64,000 nucleotides of DNA, taken from NCBI GenBank assembly GCA_035772405.1, contig JAYKKM010000380.1, forward strand, positions 640,359 through 704,358, read 5' to 3'. Source of the stretch: Chrysogorgia sp. JL179-B06. Its lineage: Eukaryota; Cnidaria; Anthozoa; Scleralcyonacea; Chrysogorgiidae. The notes under the pieces were generated by a model. It was given only the letters and a program-made list of their open reading frames with translations. It did no database searches and was not told the origin of the DNA. A program made the position numbers and the translations under genes. Numbering within the stretch: position 1 is the stretch's first letter; each line of letters begins with the position of its first letter. Of the stretch, positions 46,408-57,424 are shown in pieces.

Positions 46408-47231
46408 TCATGACTGGTCCAAAACCTTCTCGTTTTGGCAGGCAGAATTTATTTGGGATACACCAGAATTATTTTGAATATTTAAAATGTTGTTGACCAA
46501 GGGATAGGGATTACTGGATGGTTCAGCCGAATCAAAACAAACACTTGGAAATAATGGCTTAATGACAAAATCTTCTTGACTGGCATTTTCTTTGGGCTGG
46601 CAAAGGGCAACATAATGATTTTTAGTTGTAGGAATTGCTGTTGTCTCAAGATAGTCTATAGGTAATGAAGCACATCGAAAAAGGTGTATTCGCTCAATTT
46701 GAATATCATCTCCATTTGCTTCTCTTGGAAAAATGGTGCAGTTGAACATGCAAGAAATGGCATCAACCTGTTCTTGAGGGTTAGTATCATCTGGATTTTG
46801 CTGGCTCTTAGACATTGGATAGTATGATTCAATGGGAAGTTTGATCACACTCGATAGTGAAAGAAGACATAAAAATGAGGAATATTGATGGTTATGGACA
46901 TTATTGTAAGCTTCTGCAACAACAGCCTTTGATCTATCTTCTTTTGTCACATGATCCATTGCCTTTTCAGACAAACACATAGCAAAGGCATTTGCTTCAT
47001 CTGTAAATGCACCATTATTATACTGCTGCTCAACCAATGGGTGGTAAGTATAATAGAGAGCATGCATGTGCAGCTCAATGCTTGTAAGACAGCGGAGGTA
47101 CATGGCTAGGGACTCTCTACCACATAGAGTAATAGAACAAGCATTATATAGACAATTGCCATCTCCTGTTGTTCTATATAGGTGGTTAAAAGATAGAGCA
47201 AAGCACATAAGGCCTTGTGTTGTGATGTCCA
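46408..47231 (-). CDS. OTU-type cysteine protease (deubiquitinase-like), 5' exon missing
   Basis: Likely removes ubiquitin or acts as an inactive OTU-fold protein. The open frame is 275 residues from a good acceptor (ATTATACATTTAG|TGG at 47232) to a stop at 46408-46410. The OTU signature is near the start: YRTTGDGNCLYNACSITLCG, with Asp and nucleophile Cys in DGNC. The general-base region is far downstream as TKNHYVALCQ, where OTU proteases have their His. Between them are EANAFAMCLSEKAMDH and SSFLCLLSLSSVIKLPIESY. The short tail is acidic and Asn-rich. The layout resembles the OTU-like proteins related to vertnin found in many copies in animals. No first exon is evident to the right, so this may be an incomplete gene. 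Confidence 0.72.
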
Positions 47232-47301
47232 CTAAATGTATAATATAGCATATTGCAATGCTCAAATTCAAACTTAAACAGTATCGACATCGTAAACACA
47301 A

Positions 47302-47738
47302 AACTAATTTATAATATTATAATACATCTTGTGCTACGTAGGCAGTGTAGAATTACAAATCGAATACTCAAAAAATAGTAATACTCTCTATTACAAAGGG
47401 CCTTTGCTCGAAACGTTAGACTTTAAACAATAATTTCTGGAGTACACCATTTTAGAGTTTTCGATTTGTATTATATTAATACAACACAGATTGATCATTA
47501 GCATATTTAATCATATAATTATTATTCATGAGTATGATGCTTACCTCACTGGGCAGTGATTTGCAGAGCGCAATTGCTGACTGCGAGGGAACTGTAACTT
47601 CGCAAAATTACACAAATGAACGCGCTCCTTCTTCTTTCTAACTTCTTGCGTAAGAAACAAGCTCACAATGCCGTTTCAGGGCGAGTAGTTTATCCGACTC
47701 TTCCTCTGGAGAATAATTTCCATTCAATATATTCAACA
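47302..47738. other. Short intergenic stretch with a Penelope-tail-like word
   Basis: TTTGCTCGAAACGTTAGACT at about 47403 resembles the end of Penelope tails. No gene. Confidence 0.4.
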
Positions 47739-47743
47739 GCTGT

Positions 47744-48162
47744 TGTTTCACCTCTCGGTCTGGAAGCTACTTTTTTATTGAAGGGACATGCAATCGGGAT
47801 ATCCTTGTGCACCACGATCTACTATAAATTTCTGTACTAACTGCTTTAATCGATCGTTTAATGATATACGCAGAGTCAAACTAAAATGACAATAAAATGA
47901 AGTATTTAACATATAAACAGTTCAATGTTCCACTATATCAAGCATTTATACTCACAATCTTGTGGCACTATCGTCGGTTAGGCACAAAGAATCCTATATT
48001 TTCTTATTATTTTATATATCACAAATTTACGTTCGCTCAGCGAGACTAATCTGTCTTCTTGATACTGTCCGTAGACTCGATCCCAGTCTTCCTCGACTAG
48101 ACCTTTATGCCTATTGGTTAATAAGTGTCTTTTGGCGCGAACTACTTATACCGTGCAAACCA
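47744..48162 (-). repeat. BEL/Pao 3' LTR
   Basis: 419 bp, TGTTTCACC...GTGCAAACCA. Given the minus-strand coding direction, this is the 3' LTR. Confidence 0.93.
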
Positions 48163-48299
48163 CTCCCCTACAGTGCGGAAATTGGAGCGGCTGACGCTCT
48201 AATTGAGTAACGACTATTAGAGACTTGCACGGAAACTAAACAATACATAAAATAATTAATATAAACTAGTTGTTCATTGGTATACAGTACAGTAAGTTC

Positions 48300-49718
48300 C
48301 TACTGTTCCTGTCCACTCAGCTCCTGCTTGGTGGCTATAAGGCACAGCTTGTGAATGGGCCTGTCATATTCTCCATTCTGGGTCTTCATCCGCACCTTCC
48401 TGACATAGCCATCATTTCCCGGGTAAGTGTTGACGATCAGCGCCATTTCCCATCGTGACCGCTTACGCTTTGGGTTGAGCTCCAAGACCAAGTCACCCAC
48501 CTGGATGTTTTCCTCTTGCATGGAACCATTTGTTCCGTGGCAGCAAACTGGGGCAAAGTACTTAATCCAGCAGGTCCAGAATTCAGCGACTCTGTGTTGG
48601 ACTTTTCGAAGAAGATGCCTCGGGTTGACTTGATCTTCTTGATCCGGTTGTGTCGCCCGATCAGTATGTCGTTGGGAGTGATGGGTGGTGCCTCCCAGAT
48701 GTCCTCTGAACTTGGATACAGAGGTCGTCCATTGACAAGGTAGGTGGCTTCTGAGAGGAAAGTCCTCCATTGCTCCTCTGTGAAGGCTTGGTTCTTGCAG
48801 ACACAGTTCAGAGCCTGTCTGACAGACTTGATGAGGGACTCCGCGGCTCCGTTCTGGTGGCTTGCATGTGGTATATTCCATTCCCACTTGAATTCGCACA
48901 CAAATTCATCCGAAAGAACGGTCTGTATCTTAGGAATGTCCCAGCCTTGCATGATCTCTCTCAAATACTCCTGTGCACCTATAAAATTGGTACCACAATC
49001 TGACCAACATATATTTGGGTGTCCACGCAGGCACGCAAATCGACGAAATGCCATCAGGAAGACATCTGTTGACTTGTCGGTGACGAGTTCCAAGTGAACC
49101 GCTCTGTCGTCATGCATGTGAAGATGATCACTTGAGCCTCTTTCAAGTCCTCCGGTTCAATCGGATCTGCAATGGCCCGAACATATCCAAAGCAGTGTTC
49201 GCAAATGGTGGTAACCCCACTGCTACTCGCAGTGTTGGTAATTGGCCCATTAGCTGCTCAAAGGGCTTCTTGCGCAATCTTCTACAAGCAACACACTTGT
49301 TGACGATGGATTTGGCTACGTCGCGAAGCCCAATGATCCAGTACCTCTTCCTGGATTCATACATTAGGCTCTTATAGCCACAGTGTCCCCGTTTCTCGTG
49401 TAGGTGACGAAGAAGTAAGACCACAATCTGATGATTTTGTGGCAGTACAATGGGGTTCCTTAGGTCTGATGGAAGGGATCGGATGTCTTCAAGACGTCCA
49501 TGAGCACGGATGACTCCATCTTGATCGGTCTCAGCGATGAGCTTCTTGTCAAGACATGACACTTCTAACTGGATCTGAGACCACTTGAGGAGCTGCGTCT
49601 CTGAATTCCTAAGTTCTTGTACCGTCAGGGGGCCTTTACTTCTGGTCTTGCCTTGACAGCTTGGACAAATCGGCAGACGTAGGCGAGCACTCTCCGGACC
49701 TTTGTGAATGTAGAGCAA
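48300..49718 (-). pseudogene. BEL/Pao integrase region
   Basis: Inserts the DNA copy into the genome. The zinc-binding part reads LRHLHEKRGHCGYKSLMYES with CVACRRLRKKPFEQLMGQLP (HHCC). The core is in the next frame: MHDDRAVHLELVTDKSTDVF (first Asp region), GHPNICWSDCGTNFIGA (second Asp) and SHQNGAAESLIKSVRQAL (Glu). The C-terminal DUF5641 domain is in another frame: VGDLVLELNPKRKRSRWEMA with GYVRKVRMKTQNGEYDRPIH. Frame changes occur near 49140 and 48600. Confidence 0.9.
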
Positions 49719-50277
49719 GTTTCTGACAAGTGGGAGAGAATTGGGTTGTCCTCGGGTTTTTCTTGTGCAGCTGCATGGAACTTTCTCGCGTACTCGCCGT
49801 CGTCGGGGATCAGCTTTGGCTCCTTCGCAGGTTTCCGCTCATTCTTGGTATTTTCTTGACGAGGTCCCTGGGTTTCCTCTTGAAACTTGGGCCAATCAGA
49901 TTCTGGTAAGTTCAGGAATGATGGGCCGGTCATCCAACTTCCAAGCTGTTCAGGTTCAATGCCCTCGTCAGAGCGTCTGCTTGGTTGCTCTTTGATTTGA
50001 CATAGCGGAAATCTTCTACACTGACTGTCTCCTGGATTTCAGCAACTCTGACTGACACAAAGGGTCTAAATTCTCGCGGGGGGGTTCTGATCCAAGATAG
50101 GACAGTCTGCGAGTCTACCCAGAAGATCCTCTCATAGTCCTTGAAATTCACAAAGTCTAATGCCTTACGGCACGTGTCATACATTCTTGTGAGGGCCAAG
50201 CACCCAAGAAGTTCAAGTCGTGGAATTGTTTTCTTTTTCAGGGGGGCGACAAAGCTTTGACCATGACTGGGACACAA
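49625..50277 (-). pseudogene. BEL/Pao RNase H region and linker
   Basis: TIPRLELLGCLALTRMYDTC, RIFWVDSQTVLSWIRTPPRE and KSNQADALTRALN give the Glu, Asp and final Asp motifs of RNase H. 49933-49625 is the linker toward the integrase, rich in Lys/Glu/Pro. The frame changes at about 50250 from the RT/Pao frame. Confidence 0.82.
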
Positions 50278-51760
50278 CTGTAACTCCCATCGCGCAGTTT
50301 CCAGCGAAGAAAAATGGCTGCTCCATACCCCAGCTCACCACCATCAGAGAATCCATGTACTTGACATGTTCCCACTGCGTTGGTTGGCTTGAGCTTGCGA
50401 TCTAATTCAAATGTAAGAATGCGATTTATGGCTTCTGCATTCTCATTCCATCTCTGCTGTACACTCTCGGGCAGGACGTCATCCCAGTTGTAACCTGCGC
50501 TCCACAGTTCCTGTAGGTCTATTCTAAACTTTATTGTAACTGGTACAACGAGACCAATGGGATCCCATACTTGGGCTAAAAGAGCTAAGCAGGCTCTTTT
50601 GGTGAATTCCTTGGATTTACTTGTGACGGCATCCTTCTTGAGTGAGAATTTATCTTCCAGCTTGTTCCATTTATGGCCAAGTAAATCAGTGAACTGTTCA
50701 CCGCCGGACTTGTCTACTTCTCTGTAATTGGAATGCCATACTTTAATTTGAAACTGACCCTTTCCAAGGATGTTGTCAATCTCACTGATAACTTTCTGAG
50801 CTTCTTCAATGGTTGGCTTAGATCCACCAATATCATCAACGTAGGTATGCTCACGAAGTTCTCTGGCTGCTTCAGGAGATTCAGCTTCTGAGGCCTTAGC
50901 TAGAGTGTTAATAGCATTTGACGCAATGTCAGGGGCTGGCTTGTCGCCGAAGTTGAGTCTAAGCCACTGATACACAACAGGGGGTCAGTTTGATTCTTCC
51001 TCCATAAAAATCGATGGTAAATTTGGTCAGATGGGTGAACCATCACTTGATTAAACATCTTTCGGACGTCGCCAGAGTACGCCACTTCGTTCCATCTCCA
51101 AGCTGTCAAAACATTCGGCAAACAATTAATGTAGTTTGGTCCCTTCTCAAGGTGATCGTTCAGTGATAGACCATCATGTCCTTTCGAGGAGGAATCAAAT
51201 ACAAGTCTGACCTTTGTACTCTTTTCTGGTGTGAAGACTGCCTGAAGTGGTAGGTACCATTCTGGTCGATTATGATCGATTTGCTCTGGAGGCACTTCGG
51301 TGACGAATCCTTGGTCCACCAATTTCTGAACTTCGTCATTGACAACTTCAAAACAATCTTTCTTCTTGAACGACTTCTCAGCAGAATACAATCTCTTCAG
51401 AGCTATGTCATGGTTGCTTTTCTTTGGAGGTCCACCTTCTTTCCAAGGCATTTTCACTTCAATTCTTCCATTTACCAGCGTAGTTGACTCCGAGAGGGCT
51501 TTTACAAACTTATTTTCTTTCAAAACATTGTCACTACATGTGCAAAGTTCTGTAGGTTTTACTCCGAGGAAATCTTGTTGAATTAATTTTCTGATATCGT
51601 CGTCAGTGCTCACTCTATTGACACTAATGGACTGTATGTGGGATGTCTTAGTGGAGTCGACATTACCCAAGATGTACCATCCGAAGCAATTCTTCTTCGC
51701 TACAGGTTTCACCGGGCTCTCCACATGATGTTGTGGATATCCACAAAGGCATCAACAAAG
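50238..51760 (-). pseudogene. BEL/Pao reverse transcriptase and Pao domain
   Basis: The RT starts in 51724-50900: KVRLVFDSSSKGHDGLSLND and VAYSGDVRKMFNQVMVHPSD (motif A). Motif C is in the 50975-50238 frame, EHTYVDDIGGSKPTIEEA (YVDD), with LRLNFGDKPAP as motif B. The Pao domain follows: KRACLALLAQVWDPIGLVVP and VHGFSDGGELGYGAAIF (RNase H first Asp). A frameshift separates the halves at about 50900-50990. Confidence 0.92.
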
Positions 51761-53148
51761 TCAGTTCCAATTAGCAGATCCACAGCGCCACCAGAGAGAT
51801 GGAGTTTATCTGATATGGTCTTGAGATGCTGATAGGATTCAATGGTCTTCCGTGACAATGTCTTTGCCTTGGCCACAGGGTTTCGTCACAGTAATGTACG
51901 CAAAACGTTTTCTTCACATCTTCGTCTGTGGGCGATACAGCGGTAACTTCCAGGACTTCTGACAGTTCAGTCTTTCTTTTTCCTCCAGCGAGATTCATAG
52001 TAAGTCGGTGTCTGGGGCCCTGTTAAGCCCAGTTGCTTTGCTACACATTTGGAGAGGAGACTGGTGTTAGACCAGTGTCTAGCATGGCAATCATCTCTAC
52101 AAGTTCGCCATTCATGTCTCTGATCTTCACTTTCTGGATGGGACACATTCCTGGAACACTTGTGAGGTTTGCCTTCTGCTCATCTCCTCTCTGGAAGTTG
52201 TTGTTATTAGCTTCAGTGTGCGCCTTTTCGCTTGGAAATGGTGGTGCACCAGGATTCAGCTTGGAACTGGGGTCAACCTGCCTCTCACTGTGAAGAGATC
52301 GATGGTGGTTTCGCGTGCACTTGTCACAAGACAGGCCATCCGGTTTCTTGCAGTCCTTTGTGTGATGCGAACCTCGAAGACACTTTCGGCATCTCTTATT
52401 TTGTTTTACAATATTCCATCTCTGGTTTACTGTTGATTTTTGATACTCGGGACAGGCGCCTAACAGATGTTTCGTCGCACAATTTAGGGGGCAGGTGTCA
52501 TTGTCGATCACTTCGCCAAAATTATTCGAGCTTCTACGAAACCCAGATCCACCTTTCGTACCATCATCAGATTCTTTTCTCCCACGTGATCGGAGACATG
52601 CCTCACGGCGTAGCCACTCGGTTAGGTTGGTGACATTCTCCTCTCTCTTTTCCCTTTCCATTTCTCTTCCAAAATCAGCGTTATCTCTCGGTTCGGTTTC
52701 GAAAGTAGACGTGACATAAAAAAGGGTGCCTCTGAGAGCGTGCAGTACTGAACAACCATTGTCTTCCATATCAGAGACAAACACGTTTATGGTAGTCGCA
52801 TATCTGGTTAATGATCTTGAGTCACTTTTCACAGGACTATGATCGGTGATTTTAGCTAGGAGTTCGTCCATGAGCTTTCTTCTGTTTCCAAATTCGGTGT
52901 CGAGAATCTCAAACACCTTAGCAATGTCCTTGCACGTCCTAACTTGTTCGGTCCAACCAAGAATCCTTAGGCATTGCTTTACGGAGGCGTTGTAACTGCT
53001 CGTCTTTATCCTGGTCCATATTTGGTCATCCAATGACTGAACTCTTTTTTCCATGTGGCATAAGACTTACGCGACCCATCCCATGAGGGGACTGACAACC
53101 TTTCTAACCCAATAACTTTAGGCTTTGCAGTTAAAACTTTCTGCCATT
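51761..53148 (-). pseudogene. BEL/Pao gag C-terminal half and aspartic protease
   Basis: Gag continues from the hAT insertion: KPKVIGLERLSVPSWDGSRK and YATWKKEFSHWM in one frame, then TEQVRTCKDIAKVFEILDTE. Zinc knuckles follow (CPLNCATKHLLGACPEY, CRKCLRGSHHTKDC, CDKCTRNHHRSLH), then the protease with MIAMLDTG. The frame breaks right after DTG, and the protease continues in 51998-51771 (MNLAGGKRKTELSEVLEVTA) and in SGGAVDLLIGTDFVDAFVDI. At least three frameshifts. Confidence 0.87.
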
Positions 53149-53401
53149 GTCTTAACCAGTGGCGGATTCAGGAATTTTTTAGGGTACGTCGAAACACGGA
53201 AGTGCACATTCTAGGGGGGTGCGGGGGCATGTGCCCCCGGAACTTTTTTGAAATTTGACTCCCTGAAATGGCATTTCCCGCATTCTGGCAAGATTTTTTA
53301 GAAAAATATTACAGTTCTAATTTACGTTTTTTATACCACATTTTACGATTTTTAAAAAAAAATGCTTCTGCACTTTTTAAATAATCGTTACTGGAGACAA
53401 T

Positions 53402-53440
53402 TTTTACGACTGTTTCGCTCCATATCAGAGCTCATCAGCA
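53402..53440 (-). ncRNA. Hammerhead-ribozyme-like motif inside the hAT element
   Basis: The minus strand reads CTGATGA, GCTC-TGATATG-GAGC (a perfect 4-bp stem II), GAAAC, AGTC, GTA. These are the conserved core boxes of a hammerhead with a minimal stem III and a possible cleavage site after GTA. I cannot pair a good stem I. Just upstream on the same strand is a perfect hairpin GATTCACTGAGCAGTGAATC (53447-53468 region). Confidence 0.5.
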
Positions 53441-53899
53441 TGCCTATGATTCACTGCTCAGTGAATCCGACATGGACAGCCAAAGCCCACCAACTTTAGC
53501 TGCCAAGCAATTTGTTAGTTTTTTGAACAAGTGAGATGATGAAGATTTCGCATATCAAGAAGGAAAAGCTATAGCGGTAGAAGAAAGAAAAATGCAACAA
53601 TATCAATAAAAAGAAAAACATGTCCTTATATATGAACACGTTTATATTTACTAAACCTGCAACATTTACATATATCATTGTTCTACTACACCATATGAGA
53701 AAAATTATGAACACCAATATGATAATAATCTAATGACATCCCACGAATGGCTACTCTCAAACTATTTTATCACATTGAATAATGTTTATCTTATGTAATA
53801 TAACACTGTACGTTACGGAATCACGCAAGCCAGTCACATGTGTGTTTTTATATATAATACCCACATGTATATTTATATTCTACTGTAAAATTTGAAACA

Positions 53900-55430
53900 G
53901 AAGGTATAACTATTGTCGTTATCACACCAGAGCCTCTCTTATATTATTCACAATACACAACACATACATATCACTGTTCATCACACACACAATTAACCAA
54001 CCATTTCAGTATTCAACCAAATAAACACTCACTCTATTCCTACACACAATCATTATACAATATACTCATACTCATGTGTTCACCACGTCGAACATAACCA
54101 TAGGACAAAATACATTCACCTAATATCATCACACCGTTCATAAGACAATCGGAAGAGAAACAGATACCGGAAGCAGATAATGGCACAATGGGTTGGTATG
54201 TCAAGTTACAACACAACATTTGATAAGATATGCTACACTCATTCTACGCTCATTCATTTCAATTGTCGTTTAGACTAAATATAATCAGTACCATACACAT
54301 ATCGTACTTACTTACTCACACTATGTTCACACTGCGCTCACCCGCTTTCAAACAATTATTAACAACACATGTTGATCAATCTTGCAATTTATCTGAGATA
54401 CATAAGAAACCAACACCTTCTCACACGTCACACAAAACACACAATGATCTCATAACACTCATGATTCATCACGTGACACATCACAATATAAAACTAAGAC
54501 TCACAACCAGGGTCAGCCTATTCGCTCACTGAGTTCACTGCAGAGTGCAACAAGTTTTTGAAAAAAGTTTTAGAAAGCAGTCAAAATGGCCAAGAGAGTT
54601 GGTTTATCACGTAATAACACGACATTCGGTAAGCACAAATATATTCCGTCTTGGCTTCACTATTATCGTCTGTATCCACCATTATAGAATGTATATCCAC
54701 ATCACCATTATTTTCCAAATCGCTCACAATCACTATCAATCTTCACAACCAATGCTTACAACAATTTGCACTCACACCCAAACCCTTCAAAAATCCCTCC
54801 TGAAGAAGACTGTTAGGTCGAAATTCGTTGAGGGTTGCCAAAATACGAACAACCACAACTACACGCGTTTCTATTCAAACATCCCAGTTTCTCCATTCGC
54901 AAACACACCACCACCCTTCGACTCCATTTTCACCCACACATTGTTCATGTCAATCATCAATGTTATCCGCATAATATAATTATTTTGATATTCGTTAATA
55001 TGCTCAAATGTACTGTTTGCCCACTATTTACAAAATTCAACACCGATGTAGGTCTCATTACCCACCCATATATTACACAAATTCTCACACTATTCACAAT
55101 CTCTATCTACTCCTACTGTTGGTACACACCACACACATGTATTTCATATCCAAATGGGAACACCCGTTTTAAGTGTCAAATTTACGTCACCCGTTTTTAA
55201 TTATAAAACACGTCATCCAACTCAGAGCCCCATCCCGTATCTGAATTTACTCCAGTCGATTGTCAAAACATCCTACTTATTACATTTTAAGACCGGTGCA
55301 GGTCCCACCACCTATCTTTTTATCAAAATAGAGAAAAACAGACCATATAGGACTTTTCATGGACATAGAGAAGAGCTCACCTCTCTACATCATCCTGGTC
55401 ATACAAACTAGTAGTTACCAATTACCAACA
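53900..55430. other. G-poor, CA-rich block within the hAT element
   Basis: The plus strand has very little G over 1.5 kb, unlike all neighbours, and reads as CACA/ATT-rich sequence. Frames of 100-144 residues here lack recognisable motifs and follow from the skew. CTGAAGAAGACTGTTAGGTC followed by GAAATTCG at 54799 is another Penelope-tail-like word, so the block may be a nested element. Confidence 0.5.
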
Positions 55431-56261
55431 AAAGACAGCACTCTTATTGAAATGTATATTTATTTTATGTGGCCGTTATTAATGTATATACTGTATATAT
55501 ATAAATGGAAAGAAAATTTAAAAATACTTAGCTAAATTCCAACCTCCTGTTACCAGTTGCGAATTTTGGAGGACATCCTGCACATCTGGCTCTATTTCAT
55601 GGTGAACATGCATCAATGCGGTCACTACTCACTTGAATCAAGATGAATAAATGACACGATTGCAATTTTACCGTCAATTCACGAAGAATTTGGCGAAAGT
55701 AAGTTGCTTGTATTTACTAGCAGCCATGATTGAGTGTATTTACTGCCTGATACGTCGAAGCCCGACATAATGGGTTTATTAGCCTGAAGTACGTCGAAAC
55801 ACCCGTCCAAGCAGTTTCGACGGACTTGGGAGTTTCATTGGTCTAAATCGAAAATTACGAACGCTGATTGGTTGCTAGATCCGATTCGACGGATTTGGGA
55901 TTTTTCGACGTACCTGGGCCTGACAAGCGATTCATTTCGACGGACTAGCAGGCTGGTAGAAAAGCATAGATTAGGGTTGGCCATTTAGCATTAGAAGACG
56001 CGGGCTAAGAAATTTTTTAAAATTTTTAAACAATTTTCAACGTTAAAAAATGAAATTTTTTACGTGCAAAATGAAATTTTTGAAAATTTCAAAGATTTCA
56101 AAATATATATTAAAACATTTTTAAAGTTCGAATATATATTTTTCAAACTTGAATATTTATTTTTAAAGTTTTTCCGAAATAAATTAATTAATTGAATAAA
56201 TTAGTCTCGATTTTTTGCGTACGTCGCTTGACGTGTTTGACGTACCCTAAATCCGCCCCTG

Positions 56262-56656
56262 GTTTTAACAGCTTTGGTCATCTCGTCTAGGGATGCAGAC
56301 GTTTCCTGAGAGTTTTCAGAGACACGGTGGTCTTTTTTGCTTTCAGCATATTTTTGAACAATTGTCAAATAGTTCCCTTTGGTTTTGTCTCCGATTACTA
56401 AATTTGCCACTACTCTTTCGTCTACTGTTTCGTCATCAGTTGTGAGACCTTCTTCTACAAACCTATCTGCGATGGCCTCTAGTTGCTTTTTACCACTTCT
56501 ATACCTTGACTCAATTTGGCTGAAAATACTTTCAAACAGTTTTGGTTCTTGGTTAATGGCCTAAATTGTTTCAAATTCTTCAAATAGTTCATTCAATGCA
56601 CGCACAGCATTGTCTCTCTTCCCAATTAATGTTTTTATTTCTGTTTTGGTTGGCAT
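56262..56656 (-). pseudogene. BEL/Pao gag N-terminus, cut by the hAT insertion
   Basis: Starts MPTKTEIKTLIGKRDNAVRA at 56656 and continues through a TAG at 56561-56563 to FESIFSQIESRYRSGKKQLE and MTKAVK, where the hAT begins. The start follows the right LTR by about 340 bp, as expected for an untranslated leader. Confidence 0.85.
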
Positions 56657-56999
56657 CGTGAAAAACTTTGTTATTTGCAGTTGCCAACGTTTTTTGAGTT
56701 ATTCAATAATTAGCCTCGATTTCATGCCCTGCAAACCACGTTACGATGATACATCCGCCATCTTGTATTTGATCAACACGGGAATTTTGTACGAATTGTC
56801 GAGCATGAACCACGCTATAAACAAGGAATGATCCTACCTTAATCTGTGAATACTTGTCTTGATTTTTTGTGCATTAACAAAGACTTTCAGTCGCTCTTTT
56901 ATGCTGTCAGTCGTCTCTGTTAAGCAAGTCTGACCAGTTCACTCGGCGGGATTTCCTTGTTCTTTTGCTGTCCTTCGAGTCTTTAATAAGATTTTTGAC

Positions 57000-57419
57000 T
57001 GTTTCACCTCTCGGTCTGGACGCTACTTTTTTATTGCAAGGACATGCAATCGGGATATCCTTGTGTACCACGATCTACTATAAATTTCTGTACTAACTGA
57101 TTTAATCGATCGTTTAATGATATACGCAGAGTCAAACTAAAATGACAATAAAATGAAGTATTTAACATATAAACAGTTCAATGTTCCACTATATCAAGCA
57201 TTTATACTCACAATCTTGTGGCACTATCGTCGGTTAGGCACAAAGAATCCTATATTTTCTTATTATTTTATATATCACAAATTTACGTTCGGCTCAGCGA
57301 GAATAATCTGTCTTCTTGATACTGTCCGTAGACTCGATCCCAGTCTTCCTCGACTAGACCTTTATGCCTATTGGTTAATAAGTGTCTTTTGGCGCGAACT
57401 ACTTATACCGTGCAAACCA
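57000..57419 (-). repeat. BEL/Pao 5' LTR
   Basis: 420 bp, same as 47744-48162 with about six differences. In minus-strand transcription this is the promoter LTR. Confidence 0.93.
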
Positions 57420-57424
57420 GCTGT

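Larger units (their letters stand above)
53157..56261. mobile_element. hAT-type element, 3.1 kb, no transposase recognised
   Basis: Ends CAGTGGCGGATTCAGG (53157) and, inverse, CAGGGGCGGATTTAGG (56261). Both ends share GGGTACGTC and AAACACG a little further in. 8-bp target duplication GTCTTAAC / GTTTTAAC (53149-53156, 56262-56269). TIR type and duplication length are those of hAT elements. It splits BEL gag, so it arrived later. No hAT transposase or BED finger could be read inside; it holds a hammerhead-like motif and a G-poor block instead. Confidence 0.85.
47744..57419 (-). mobile_element. BEL/Pao LTR retrotransposon with hAT inserted in gag
   Basis: Two direct LTRs (47744-48162 and 57000-57419) each begin TG and end CA and differ at about six positions. 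GCTGT stands outside both ends (47739-47743 and 57420-57424), a 5-bp target duplication as expected for BEL/Pao. Coding is on the minus strand: gag, aspartic protease, RT, RNase H, integrase. A purine tract AGGGGAG (minus strand, 48163-48169) next to the left LTR fits the polypurine primer. No clear tRNA primer site was seen beside the right LTR. The reading frame is broken at many points although the LTRs are very similar. Confidence 0.93.

Noticed and set aside
54230..55411. Four plus-strand frames of 85-144 codons in the hAT element
   Set aside because: The residue make-up follows from the G-poor DNA, and no domain, start context or conservation is visible.
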